Positions 44,206 to 54,094 of a DNA stretch of 64,000 bases are shown in pieces; position 1 is the stretch's first letter, and each line of letters begins with the position of its first letter. The DNA comes from Artocarpus heterophyllus. Its lineage: Eukaryota; Streptophyta; Magnoliopsida; Rosales; Moraceae. The stretch spans positions 3,607,596-3,671,595 of the forward strand of contig CM046332.1 of assembly GCA_025403435.1 (NCBI GenBank), written 5' to 3'. A model generated the notes under the pieces. That model was given only the letters and a program-made list of their open reading frames with translations. It was not told the DNA's origin and made no database searches. The translations under genes and the position numbers were made by a program.

Positions 44206-45053
44206 GTTTCTAAATACAAAGGATCACACCTGCCTCCTTTGTAAAGGAAGTCCTTGCAATGCTTTTTTATCTGCTCGACCTTCCCATAGAAGAAGCACTT
44301 AAGCTTCTTTAGGTTCTTCTTCTTCTTCTTCTTACTCTTGTTGTTAGCAGGAACAAAAGACTTCTCATTTTTGGCCCGTTGTTTCTTTCCATAACCAGAG
44401 TTGGGATTGGAACCATAAGCAATCGCCAAATTAGACTCTCCACCAACAAGAGACTCCTTGATCAGCAGTTCAAACTCCTGTAACTGTTTTATCAACTCTG
44501 TTAAGGTCATATCCTGCCTATTTCTCAAATTAAATGTAGCTCTAAATAGAATAAATTCCTTTGACAGAGTCTTAAAGACCATAGTCATCTGAGTTTCAAC
44601 ATCAATGTCAGCTCCATTGATTTGTGCCTCAGCGAGATAACCCATGACCAACATCATATGCTCCTTTAAAGATGTCTCCAATCTCTGCTTACAGTTTAAG
44701 AGTTTCTGAAGCACCCCTTGCCATTGTGTTAGGGCCTAGCCTCCAAATATATTTTCAAGATTATTCAAGATCTACTTCACAGTCTCATAATCTTCATATT
44801 GAGCTTGCAGCACGTTATTCATGCTGGCCATAACATAGCAGCAGGCCTAATCATTAGCATCTTTCTAATAGTCATATGCTTGGAATTGATCGTTGATTGA
44901 ATCTCCCGTAGGCTTGGGAGGACAAGATGTTGTCAGCATAAATTTTAGTTTCTTAAAAGAGAGGACGATATCCAGATTCTGTTTCCAATCATTATAATTC
45001 TCTCTGGTTAGTTGGTTTTTATCAAGTATCAAAGATAAAGCATTTTTAGATAT
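44206..45053 (-). pseudogene. Copia B gag (broken, start codon lost)
   Basis: By comparison with element C (ATG at 61040) the start should be at 45053-45051, where the codon is ATA. Motifs: SKNALSLILDKNQLTRENYN, DWKQNLDIVLSFKKLKFML, TTSCPPKPTGDS. Then stops, and the frame 44714-44130 with LKEHMMLVMGYLAEAQINGA, TMVFKTLSKEFILFRATFNL, a Lys-rich run [12 protein letters not shown] and the knuckle CFFYGKVEQIKKHC, which has Tyr for the second Cys and Gln for the His. Confidence 0.87.
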
Positions 45054-45132
45054 TTTTAATCTATAATAATGAATCATATACCAAACATAAGAAAACATAG
45101 CATAATAATTTAGTAAGATAACACAATCATGT

Positions 45133-45167
<35 letters not shown>

Positions 45168-46768
45168 GTGTTTATGCGTCAAAACCTTAAAAATATCACA
45201 ACCTTACAATGATAATTCCCAACTCAGAATTCAATAAGCTCCTAAGGAAGTCATGCCAAATTCAATCAGGAACACAGATCTCCTCCTGATTAATATATGC
45301 CATCTAAGACCCGTATGATCCAGCATATATTAATAATCTTTTCTTTGGCCATTAATTTTATTAACAGAGCTCCTAGGGGAGGTTAATAATAAAATTAACA
45401 TAAGTGTATAACCATCATTTTAATATTTTATCCATGATTTATAATCACCACTTAGGAGTGTGCAACCATAAACCATGCTAAAATACCTTATCCTCTCAGA
45501 AATCCAATCTGATACATGATAGAAATCCCTTCCTAGGGGTCTAGACCACCATGTTCTTCCTATAGACCAACGATGGAGGCCTTAGGTCCTCTCTTCAAAA
45601 ACTTTATCCCACTCAATCTTTTTGAAGTCAAGGTTTTATTTTAAAAGACATGCATGAACAATTTTAAATTGAGCAGCACTCCCTATTCTATATGGCATGT
45701 TATCAATATACATGACAAATCATATTATAATGCAAATAAACAAAGCAATCAAGCAAAGCTACAAGCAAGATAATAATAAATAACCGTAATATTATGGTTC
45801 CACCTTAGAGAATAGAAAATAAAGATTACAAGAGAATAATCGAAACATTTTATCGATTTTTAATCCTTGAATCCTCATGTTGTATCCTTCTTTATGTAAT
45901 GCACATATTTAAGTCTTCAATCCCATTTGAATCGAATACTCCAACTTTTCGGTCATATCTAGATTTTAATGCTTCTCAGAATTGTCCCAAAAATAAAATT
46001 AAAACTGCATCAAAAACTGTACCTTTTTTAGAATTTTTTTCAGCTCTCTGTTGGCAAGCCGATTTGGGTGATCAGCCTGCCGGTCATGACCCACCGACCT
46101 GCTAATCCTTTTAGGTCGACCTACCAGTCATGACAATTCGGCCTGTCGAACTGGTAAGTTCGGCCTGCTGCCAAAGACACCTAATTTCTACGCCGCTGAC
46201 GGCTTGCCGAACCTCACGTTTGGCCTGCTGATCAGCAACCATCGACATGCCAAACTGGAGGGTTTGGCATGCTGACCGAGTAAAAATCACCCTTTCCAAA
46301 AAATACAATTTTTAATGCAATTCATCAATTTTATTTTCAACAATTCAAAAACATAAAATTAAAGACTTAGGAAATACCTGGGAATGCCATCATCCATCTT
46401 CTAGATCCGTCTTCTACGAATGATTATTTAATTACAAAATTCTTACAAATTTAAAATTAAATAATAGTTCCTAGACGGAGATGATAGTTCGCCATCTAAT
46501 TATATGAAAAACCTAGATGCATATTCTAACCTCTAAGGAACCATAACTGGCATAAATTAATTAATTCATTTATTAATTAATAATAATTTAATCAACCATA
46601 ATTAATTAATAAGCATTCACCATATAATCCATGACAACATATAAGATTATATAGAACCCTAGAGTGTCAACTCTCTATAAAATTATATTCAAGCATATGA
46701 GAGATCAAGATCACATAATTTGCACATATAGCATGATCACAAACTTGTAAATTTATGTAAAAACCATG
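45054..46768 (-). other. 5' leader of copia B
   Basis: About 1.7 kb from primer site to gag, noncoding. Contains an (AT)n run near 45137-45165 and the palindromic array at 46050-46280. The open frames over that array (45899-46105, 46308-46111) come from the GC-rich repeats. Confidence 0.8.
46050..46280. repeat. Palindromic array in copia B leader (about ten units)
   Basis: About ten degenerate TCGGC-NN-GCCGA units at 20-30 base spacing, between 490 and 730 bases from the primer site on the gag side. Many carry C-to-T or G-to-A changes (ttggcaagccga, tttggcctgctga, catcgacatgcca). Confidence 0.85.
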
Positions 46769-46780
46769 GCTGTGATACCA
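46769..46780 (-). other. Primer binding site of copia B (tRNA-iMet)
   Basis: The reverse complement TGGTATCACAGC differs by one base from TGGTATCAGAGC and lies two bases inside the LTR edge at 46783. Confidence 0.85.
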
Positions 46781-46782
46781 AT

Positions 46783-48784
46783 TGTTAGAAAAATAGTATG
46801 CAACAGAATTTTAAAATTTTTATATCAGAGTATTTTTCAAAACACAAGTTTAACATGCTATATGCATAAATTAACCAGATCTTACTAACCTTGTAAATGC
46901 TGAAAAGCTTTCTCAATCAGTGAAGAGAAGTAATGTTCTAGAAGGACCCCAACCAACTAGCCTTCTTTGCTATTCTCTATCCACAATCGGAGTGAGTGTG
47001 GGCTCATACATACAGCTCTTCCACCAGGCAACTTTCATTCCAAACAATTGAGAGAACCCAAAGCTAGTGTTCGTGATTTGTGAACAAGAGCTCTCAAGGA
47101 GTTATTAGAATCTCACCAACAGATTATCACTCTTACTCTCTCAATTGATCTAAATAATAATGAGACTCACTCCTTTTTTATAGAGGTTAGGCCTAAGAGT
47201 CAGTCCTTATCAGATAATGCCTCAAAATTCAAATTACAATCAAATTTGGATCAATATCTGATTAAATCCATGTGAAAATGTGTAAACTTTTTATCGCACG
47301 GTCGGCATGCCGATCTGTCTAACAGCATGCCGAACTTGCTCCATCGGCATGCCAAACTATAGATAAAAATCTTAGCAAATCTTTTATTTTCAACCCGAGG
47401 TCTGTAGGATAAAGTCTCAATTTTAATTTAAAAGACCCAATAGAAAAGTTATCTAATTAAAACAACTTTATCTAGATAATTTCTAGGAAAATAAATGAAT
47501 TCCTGATAATTCAACAAGTTATCTTGAATTAATTCAAAATTAATCCAACCGATAAGCAAACATGAATTATCTGATCCTGATAATTCAACAAGTTTATCAT
47601 GAATCAATTTTGTCACAAAATTAATTCAACCGATAAACGATATGAATTATTTCATTCTTTTGAATTTAAGCCAATTTGATAAATCTAATATAAGTCACAA
47701 ATTATTGAAAAAACACGCCGTATCATTATAATATTTTTGTGAGCTAGCAAAGAAGACCTGATGGACCTATATAGTTCAAGCTCCCGATAATTATGAAACC
47801 CAATGTCCTAGATATATATTTCATAATTATCAACTCCAATACTACTCCACTAAAAGCTTAGAGCTGCACCCTCAAACTATATAGAATTACGAAGCCCGTA
47901 TAGCTAAGTCTCCATGACTTATCATAGTGTAACGTATCCCCATAGAATTATCCATAATCAACTTAAGGACAAGTTCTGTCTTACCTTCCCGATTATTTTT
48001 ATCTTACGTTCCATTATCTCACCTTCGAAACACTTACCATCCAAGACAGTATACCACTTGGTTACACCTATGTATCTAAATGGTTAAGTGCTCCAGTTTT
48101 CTAATTACAGAATAACACATATAGGAGGATATCACTACTCCTAAAGAAGAGCTATGGATTCCATATCTATGAATAACAGGTCTACGCTATCATGAGTCAT
48201 GCCTCTGATGTACCGGCATGAATACACTATTAAAATATGGGTGTCACCCTTTGATATATCAAAGACACAAGTAAAGACAATGGGCCCACTATTTATCTTA
48301 GGATTAAGATATAATACAAATGATTGTCTAAAGTAAATCGATTTGTCGAGACAGAATTATTAATCCAAATCAATTCACTTTATGTTCCAATCCAACATAT
48401 AGTCACCTATGACAATGTGCCAATGTTTCTATTCGCTGAGTCTACCTTCAATAGCCAAAATAAATCATCTTCCAATAGGGATATGGACAACATAACAATC
48501 TTTACATGAATAAAGAGCCCAACTTTATTCCCTCGATTGTGGATCTTATAATTCAGACTGTCACCTTAAGAATCGTGTCATCCGCATAATCTATCCAATA
48601 TATGCCAAATTCTTAAAGGTTTTGACCAACAGTCTCAAACAATTGTTTAGTTAACATACATTCGACAAATATGAATGTGAAGAGGACAAGATTTGGTATA
48701 TAAATAATAAATAAATTCTTTATTGATAAAAATATCTCCAAAAACATATTATATTTTTACTCCTTAGGGCATACATGTCTAATA
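46783..48784 (-). repeat. 5' LTR of copia B
   Basis: 2002 bp, TGTTAGAAAA...GTCTAATA on the plus strand. The last two bases TA (CA in the partner) reflect the element-strand start TA instead of TG, also seen in LTRs D and E. Confidence 0.93.
47301..47355. repeat. Palindromic array in copia B 5' LTR (three units)
   Basis: Units gtcggcatgccga, acagcatgccga and atcggcatgccaa. One unit fewer than the 3' LTR of the same element. Confidence 0.9.
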
Positions 48785-48789
48785 CAGTG
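48785..48789. repeat. Target-site duplication CAGTG (right) of copia B
   Basis: Follows the LTR end at 48784 and matches 39611-39615. Confidence 0.92.
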
Positions 48790-49050
48790 GAACTTTTATG
48801 CTCAAAATTTTTATTCAACTAGTCATTTATTTGGCATCTCCTAAGGCATTTAATAATTGTCACTAAAAATATAGTTTTATTGACAGTTAGAAAAGTCACA
48901 AAAAATTAATTTAGTGGCATTTTATAATTGTTGCCAAAATCATTTGTTTTCTATCACTTAAAATTGTCACAAAAATATATTTACAGTGACAATTTAAAAT
49001 TATCACTAAAATATATTTTTTGTGGCATTTAGAATTGTCACTATTCTATA
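48790..49050. repeat. GTGAC/GTCAC subterminal-type repeat, right of copia B
   Basis: At least eight copies of words like aattgtcactaaaa, agtggcattttataattgt and cagtgacaatttaaaattatcactaaaatat in alternating orientation. Probably the other half of the element seen at 39361-39610. Possible CACTA-type end; terminus not identified. Confidence 0.45.
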
Positions 49051-49479
49051 ATAAAATTTAATTTTTTAAATGCACTTGGTTTTCATAAACTACTTGATTT
49101 CCCACCTTTTTTTATTTGAATTTGGAGAGCTTGATCTAGTTTTTAAAATATTTTAAAGATTGCACATTGAATCATCATCAAATGAGTATTTCTTTCTCCA
49201 AATCTTTGTTGATCTTCTTTAGTCCCCAACCCGAAAAAATCATTCATCCCATACTAAACTCATACCCATGAATTAATTGTCTTCTCTATGCCTTTTCCAA
49301 AGATTATCACTGCCCCACTCTTCCCTATTGTGCTCTCTTGATTGTTTATTTGGCAAACAAATTTCAACTCTTTTTCCATAGCACAATGTTATGACCAATA
49401 AAGGCATAATCAATTTCAGTCCCAAATCACTAGAAACTTTATAAAGCTTAGAACCCATTTGGAATGACTTATTATTGCG

Positions 49480-49680
49480 CAATTTTCATAATTTTTTTTA
49501 AGATTTATTTTTTAATAAATGTTGCACATGCTTATTTGTGGCACAACTTAACATGTAATATAAATGATAGGGTTGCATAAACTTTTCTAAGTGTGGCATG
49601 AATAAACACAATTTTTAAAAACATGACATAATATGTAATTTTCTCATTAAGAATGATAAGTTTTTCCAATTTTGGGTGAC
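49480..49680. repeat. Inverted repeat, arm 1
   Basis: The reverse complement of 52990-53200 matches this stretch with moderate divergence: shared tracts around tttgtggcacaactt, gcataaacttttctaa and atgtaattttctca. The arms face each other across about 3.3 kb. Confidence 0.65.
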
Positions 49681-50615
49681 CCCTAGAAAAATGCTTATGA
49701 CTTTTATAAGCACTTATTGGAAAAACTTATAAAAAGCTTTTTTATTTACATTTTTGACCGTATATTTAAGAATGATAAGTTGCAAATTCCATCCATATCC
49801 TTAAATTACTCTACTTTTTATATCAATAAGGCCTTTCGACTTATTTCACTAAACAGGTTTAAAAGTTAATTGAAATCAAAAAAGTACTTTTTCATAAGCT
49901 ATCGAAACACTAGTTAATAGCCCTTAGCTTATGCTTTTCTTCTTTTATTGCTTAGAAGTAAAAGCACAAGCTATCCCAAACAGGCCCTTAGTCAATTCTT
50001 GTTTGTTGGGTGGGCACTTCTCATCTTTTTATCTCGATGAGAGGAACACAAACATATGATGCTAGACGAGGCCTGATGAGTCTTAGAAAATGCACATTTC
50101 TTAAAGTTAAAATCAATCATTTTGCATTAATATTTCTTGTTAAACTCGTTAATTAAAGCAATTATGTGATAAATAGTATCTTATTGTCTTAATGTAAAAA
50201 TATGTTTATATGTTTAATAATATTTTTGGTAATTTTTAAAATAGTTTTTGTATGTAAAATACTAGTTTAGTTTGAAATTAATTAAAATCTTAAAAATAAT
50301 TAGTGGTAATTTTATTTTAAGTCGTAATGTATTTTATAGTGTGTTTCAAGTATGTAAATATGTCTTGTAATATTTTTAGTAATTTTTAAAATATTTTCAA
50401 GTCTTAACAAGAATATCTGTGTCAAACCAAATGAGCTCTAAATTTTAGAAGTTTGTAATATTTTTTGTGTATTTTAATATAAAATAAATATTTTTTAAAT
50501 TATTGTAAATATTATGGTTGTAAAAAATAGAAATTTGAATTTAAATAAGAATGACATATGGCATCACCGGGAGTTTCAGATCAGCGACAAAACGTCCAAG
50601 ACCATTAGATCAGGG

Positions 50616-50625
50616 GACACGTGTC
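50616..50625. promoter_or_regulatory. Perfect G-box/ABRE palindrome GACACGTGTC
   Basis: A ten-base palindrome with the CACGTG core used by plant bZIP and bHLH factors, in a locally less AT-rich stretch (50540-50900). No gene is attached to it in this window, so a function is not shown. Confidence 0.3.
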
Positions 50626-51639
50626 GATCCTAACTCCAGCCACCAAACAAGCCACCATTTGTGGGTCCCATGTGTCAGCAGAATTATAAAGCTACTTAGG
50701 ATTCCTTGTGACCAAGCCATGTGAAACCATCTTTTAACCCATAAGATCAACATATCTTGATTCATCCAACGGTCCATATTGGTTTTGAAAAAAGTAAGAG
50801 TCAGCAATTTGACTCAATCCAAGCCAGTTTTAAGTCAAACTAAGCCTAATTAGAGGACTTGAAGCGTCCGTCTTGTACATGTATAACACTGGATCTAAAG
50901 CTAAGATTCATGCCTGTTCCAGCGTGGAAAAAAAAGGAAAAATTGATTAAAAAAAAACCTACAATTTGACAATTTGATGCCAAAGAAGTCAAGATTAACA
51001 ATGTAAAATAATATTAGAAAATTCTAAATAGTAATTTCTTTAGCTCTAAAAATACGGGCTCTTAAGCCCAAGACATGTACCCCCTTAGAAGCAAAAAAAA
51101 TTGTTTAAATAATTAGGGGGCCATTTGGCATTAATTTCAAAATAGGTGAAAATGTTTTTATTTTTAAAAAAGAGAATTTTTTAAGAATTGTGCTGAAAAT
51201 GTTTTTAAAATTTTTGCCTCAAAAAACATGTAAAAATATTTCCAAAAATTCTAAGAACGAAACCAAACAGGGCCTTAGTTTTTTTAAGTTTTAGTTTTTA
51301 TGATCAATGTTAAATCTAAATTTTTGTAAAATATTTTTCAAAATATGCTGTAAAAATTATGCTCAATAATATTTCTAGTATTTTATTTTAAATATGTCTT
51401 TTTAATTTTTATTATTAGCTGAGGTGAGAGGGGAAAACTCTAGCAAAATTATTTTAAATATTTTTAGTTTTTCTCAGTTTTCTAAACAGCTATAATGCCA
51501 AAATATTTTCTAGAAAACTTAGGATTTTGAAATTTTCTTAGCTAGAACTCTGCCAAAATTCTAGTTTTGACTTTTCGGAGACATAAATTAGCATGGATAA
51601 TGCTTGGGAGGACCTTGATTAGCCGTAGATTAAGAATAG

Positions 51640-52240
51640 CTTAGGAAATATTTAACTTATTATTTTGGTTGTTATTGTAGTAAAGTAATGCTGAAATTTT
51701 GCTCGTTTGTTAATCTGAGTTTTTGTTGCATTATAAATATAAAATGGCACAGTAAATGCGGGGTGATGCTTAATTTATTATCAACATAGGATGACATAAT
51801 GTATTCTTAAACCAATTAATAAATAATTAGAAAAACTAAAATTTGTATAAGTTAATTGTTAGAATTGAACCTTCAAATCTTAGCTCTGTTATAATTATTG
51901 TTTTACCCCTTTTAATTTGTTGTTATAAGTGTTGTTGTAGTTAAAGTTATTTTAAATTAATTGCACTTATTGTTAAAGTTTCATTTTAATTGAAGCTACA
52001 TTTTTTGTTATTGAAGTTCCATAATAATAAAAATCAAAAAATGAAAAAAATACTGTAAAAATGTGTTATTTATTTTGAATATATTTTGTATATATTAAAT
52101 GTTAATCCTCATTTTTTTCAAATTTTAAATAAATAATTAATTAATATAACAAATATACTGGATTTTAGCACTATTCATTTCTTGTGGATTTGATGTTGGT
52201 TTCGCCAAGTTTAATTACTTAGACAACCTTATACTTAGGG
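51640..52240. repeat. Dispersed repeat, inverted copy of 880-1430
   Basis: Reverse-complement match to 880-1430, described there. No coding seen. Confidence 0.55.
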
Positions 52241-52534
52241 TTATATGGAACTATACTTTTTAAAACCGAACAGTGTTAAAGATAAAGAAGAAAGCTAATG
52301 GAGGCACAATGACCTCCGCTCGATTTCCAACAGCCGGTGGCACGTTTGGTGACACCAATCTAGCGCTGAAAGTTTCAGGCAACAACGAACATGAGTGATT
52401 GAAGTGTGACGACGAGTACCGGACGACAAACGACATGATATCTTTACACTTCATACTATACTGGACTTTTAAATAGAGAACGACAATATAAAATTAATTC
52501 AATATTCAAGTAACATATGAGTTGGTTTTATGAT

Positions 52535-52845
52535 TTCCTTTTATAAATAAAAATAATAAATTTTGATGCAATTCAATTTTCTATTTCTTATGCTTTAATA
52601 CCACTAAAGTATTCTACTCATGACATTTTCAAATGTCACTATTGATGGAATTTAATGGCATTTCTAGTTATAGAGTATAAAGACATTTTAAAATGTCACT
52701 AAAAAAACGTAAATTAGTGATATTTTTAACTTTTAGCTACTTCAGTATCTGTGACATTATGTCACTAATTCTAAAAAAACCACAATATGCATGTTTTAGT
52801 TGCATTTTCAAATGTTACTAATTTTATTTTGTTATAGTCATTTGG
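52535..52845. repeat. GTGACATT-type repeat, possible CACTA-related end
   Basis: Alternating words such as gacattttcaaatgtcact, aaatgtcactaaaaaa, tagtgatattt and gtgacattatgtcacta, ending ttttgttatagtc near 52842. Resembles the repeats beside copia B in style but not closely in sequence. Confidence 0.4.
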
Positions 52846-52989
52846 ATTAAACATGGTTCTAAGAAATAGCAAATAATTCATCTTTTATTGCAGACAAAAT
52901 CATTAAGATAGATTAGAGAAAGAGGGGCAGAGAGAGGAGGGAGAGAGAAAGAGACAAGAAAAGAAAAAAGAAACATACACCTAGCTAAA

Positions 52990-53200
52990 ATAGGGGAAGT
53001 TTAAGGAATTGAGAACTTGGACAAATTTTTGAGAAAATTACATGTTATGTAATACATTTAAAAGTTGTATTTATTTATGCCATATTTAAAAAAGTTTATG
53101 CCACATTGTTATTCATGTTATATATCAAGTTGTGCCACGAACAAACATGTGTGACATTTATAAGATGTAAATTTTAAAAGATAGTATTTATGAAAATTCC
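52990..53200. repeat. Inverted repeat, arm 2
   Basis: Partner of 49480-49680 in reverse complement. Confidence 0.65.
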
Positions 53201-53540
53201 TCAAAACTTATGAACCATCACCTAAAATGTTTGTCCATTGCACAAATAATTACTTTTTAACTTCAACGAAGAAGAGTTCTTTAGGAAAAGTGGTACGAAC
53301 CATCCGTGTTTTCTCTTTCAAAATTTGAATTGCCATTAGGTTTAAAATAGTGATTCCAACTATGATCCAAACAAGTATGCAACGTATTCTTTATGTTAAC
53401 ATTAAAATCTCATGCAAGGGTTTTTTTTCTTTTTTCTTTTCAATCATACAAAAAAGGACCCTTTTTTCCATTTCGAAAGGGAAGAAAAACACTCTTTTCA
53501 ACTTATGCTAATGCATCATGATGATCTCATATTACACGGA

Positions 53541-54078
53541 AAGTGATGTCGGTATGGCAATGATCCTCTGCAAAATGGATGGAACATTGTGGGAACTCTA
53601 ATCCTTTTGTTATTTGTTTATTTCTGCTTAGTGGGTTGGTGAAGTGACTCCCTTTATGATCCACTTCCCACTGCTCAACTCTTCAAGCTAGAGACACTTG
53701 GCAGTAGCACTTTCTGTTTCTATATACAACACAAACATCATCATCACCACCTGCTTCAAAATGATTCACCAAGTGAATTCAATAACACACTTCCACATAA
53801 AGAACTCTATATACAAGAATAGTGAAGAAAAACTAGTTCCCTTTTTGTAGCATTCTATTCCCATATATCCCACTCACCATTTCTTTTGCCTTTTTCCCCC
53901 TTTCACACCATTTGGGTGGCCATTATTACACAAGTACCCAGGAAAAAAAAAAAAAAAAAGAGAGGGAGAAAAAGCATATAAACCCATCAACTCAAACTTA
54001 TTCTTTGACCCTTACATAAGCAAGCCAAGCCTTGAATAACTCTCAATTGGGCGCAAAGAAATCCTCTATTCCAATGCA
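53541..54078 (+). promoter_or_regulatory. Promoter and 5' UTR of the lipid-transfer protein gene
   Basis: A TATA box TATAAA lies at 53977-53982, about 100 bases before the start codon, which would put transcription start near 54010 and give a 5' UTR of roughly 70 bases. A purine-rich stretch (a poly-A run, then agagagggagaaaaag) precedes it at 53942-53973. No other element was assigned. Confidence 0.6.
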
Positions 54079-54094
54079 ATGGCACCAACGTTGA
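54074..54094 (+). CDS. Six-codon upstream ORF overlapping the main start
   Basis: ATG at 54074 opens a frame of six codons ending TGA at 54092-54094, in a different frame from, and overlapping, the main ATG at 54079. Its start context (C at -3, C at +4) is weaker than the main one (G at -3, G at +4), so leaky scanning to 54079 is likely if the transcript starts upstream. Confidence 0.45.
   Translation: MQWHQR

Larger units (their letters stand above)
39616..48784 (-). mobile_element. Ty1/copia retrotransposon B (defective, RT deleted)
   Basis: 9.17 kb on the minus strand with LTRs of 1927 and 2002 bp, CAGTG duplication, iMet primer site and polypurine tract. The coding order is gag, protease, integrase, RT remnant, RNase H. 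The RT core with the catalytic YVDD is deleted and the gag start codon is changed, so it cannot move on its own. Elements C, D, E and F in this window belong to the same family. A and B are related in protein sequence but have unrelated LTRs. Confidence 0.93.
49051..53540. other. Gene-poor intergenic DNA
   Basis: No supported gene. It holds an inverted repeat pair (49480-49680 with 52990-53200), a dispersed repeat (51640-52240), a GTGACATT-type repeat (52535-52845) and a less AT-rich island at 50540-50900. Open frames such as 49482-49273, 50807-50610 and 52454-52260 resemble no family I know. Confidence 0.5.

Noticed and set aside
46050..46280. CRISPR-like appearance of regularly spaced short repeats
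   Set aside because: Units are degenerate palindromes with variable 10-20 base spacers inside a plant retrotransposon leader; there is no constant repeat length and no cas gene.
52260..52454. 64-codon minus-strand ORF in a slightly GC-richer patch
   Set aside because: No recognisable domain, and the neighbourhood is repeat-derived.
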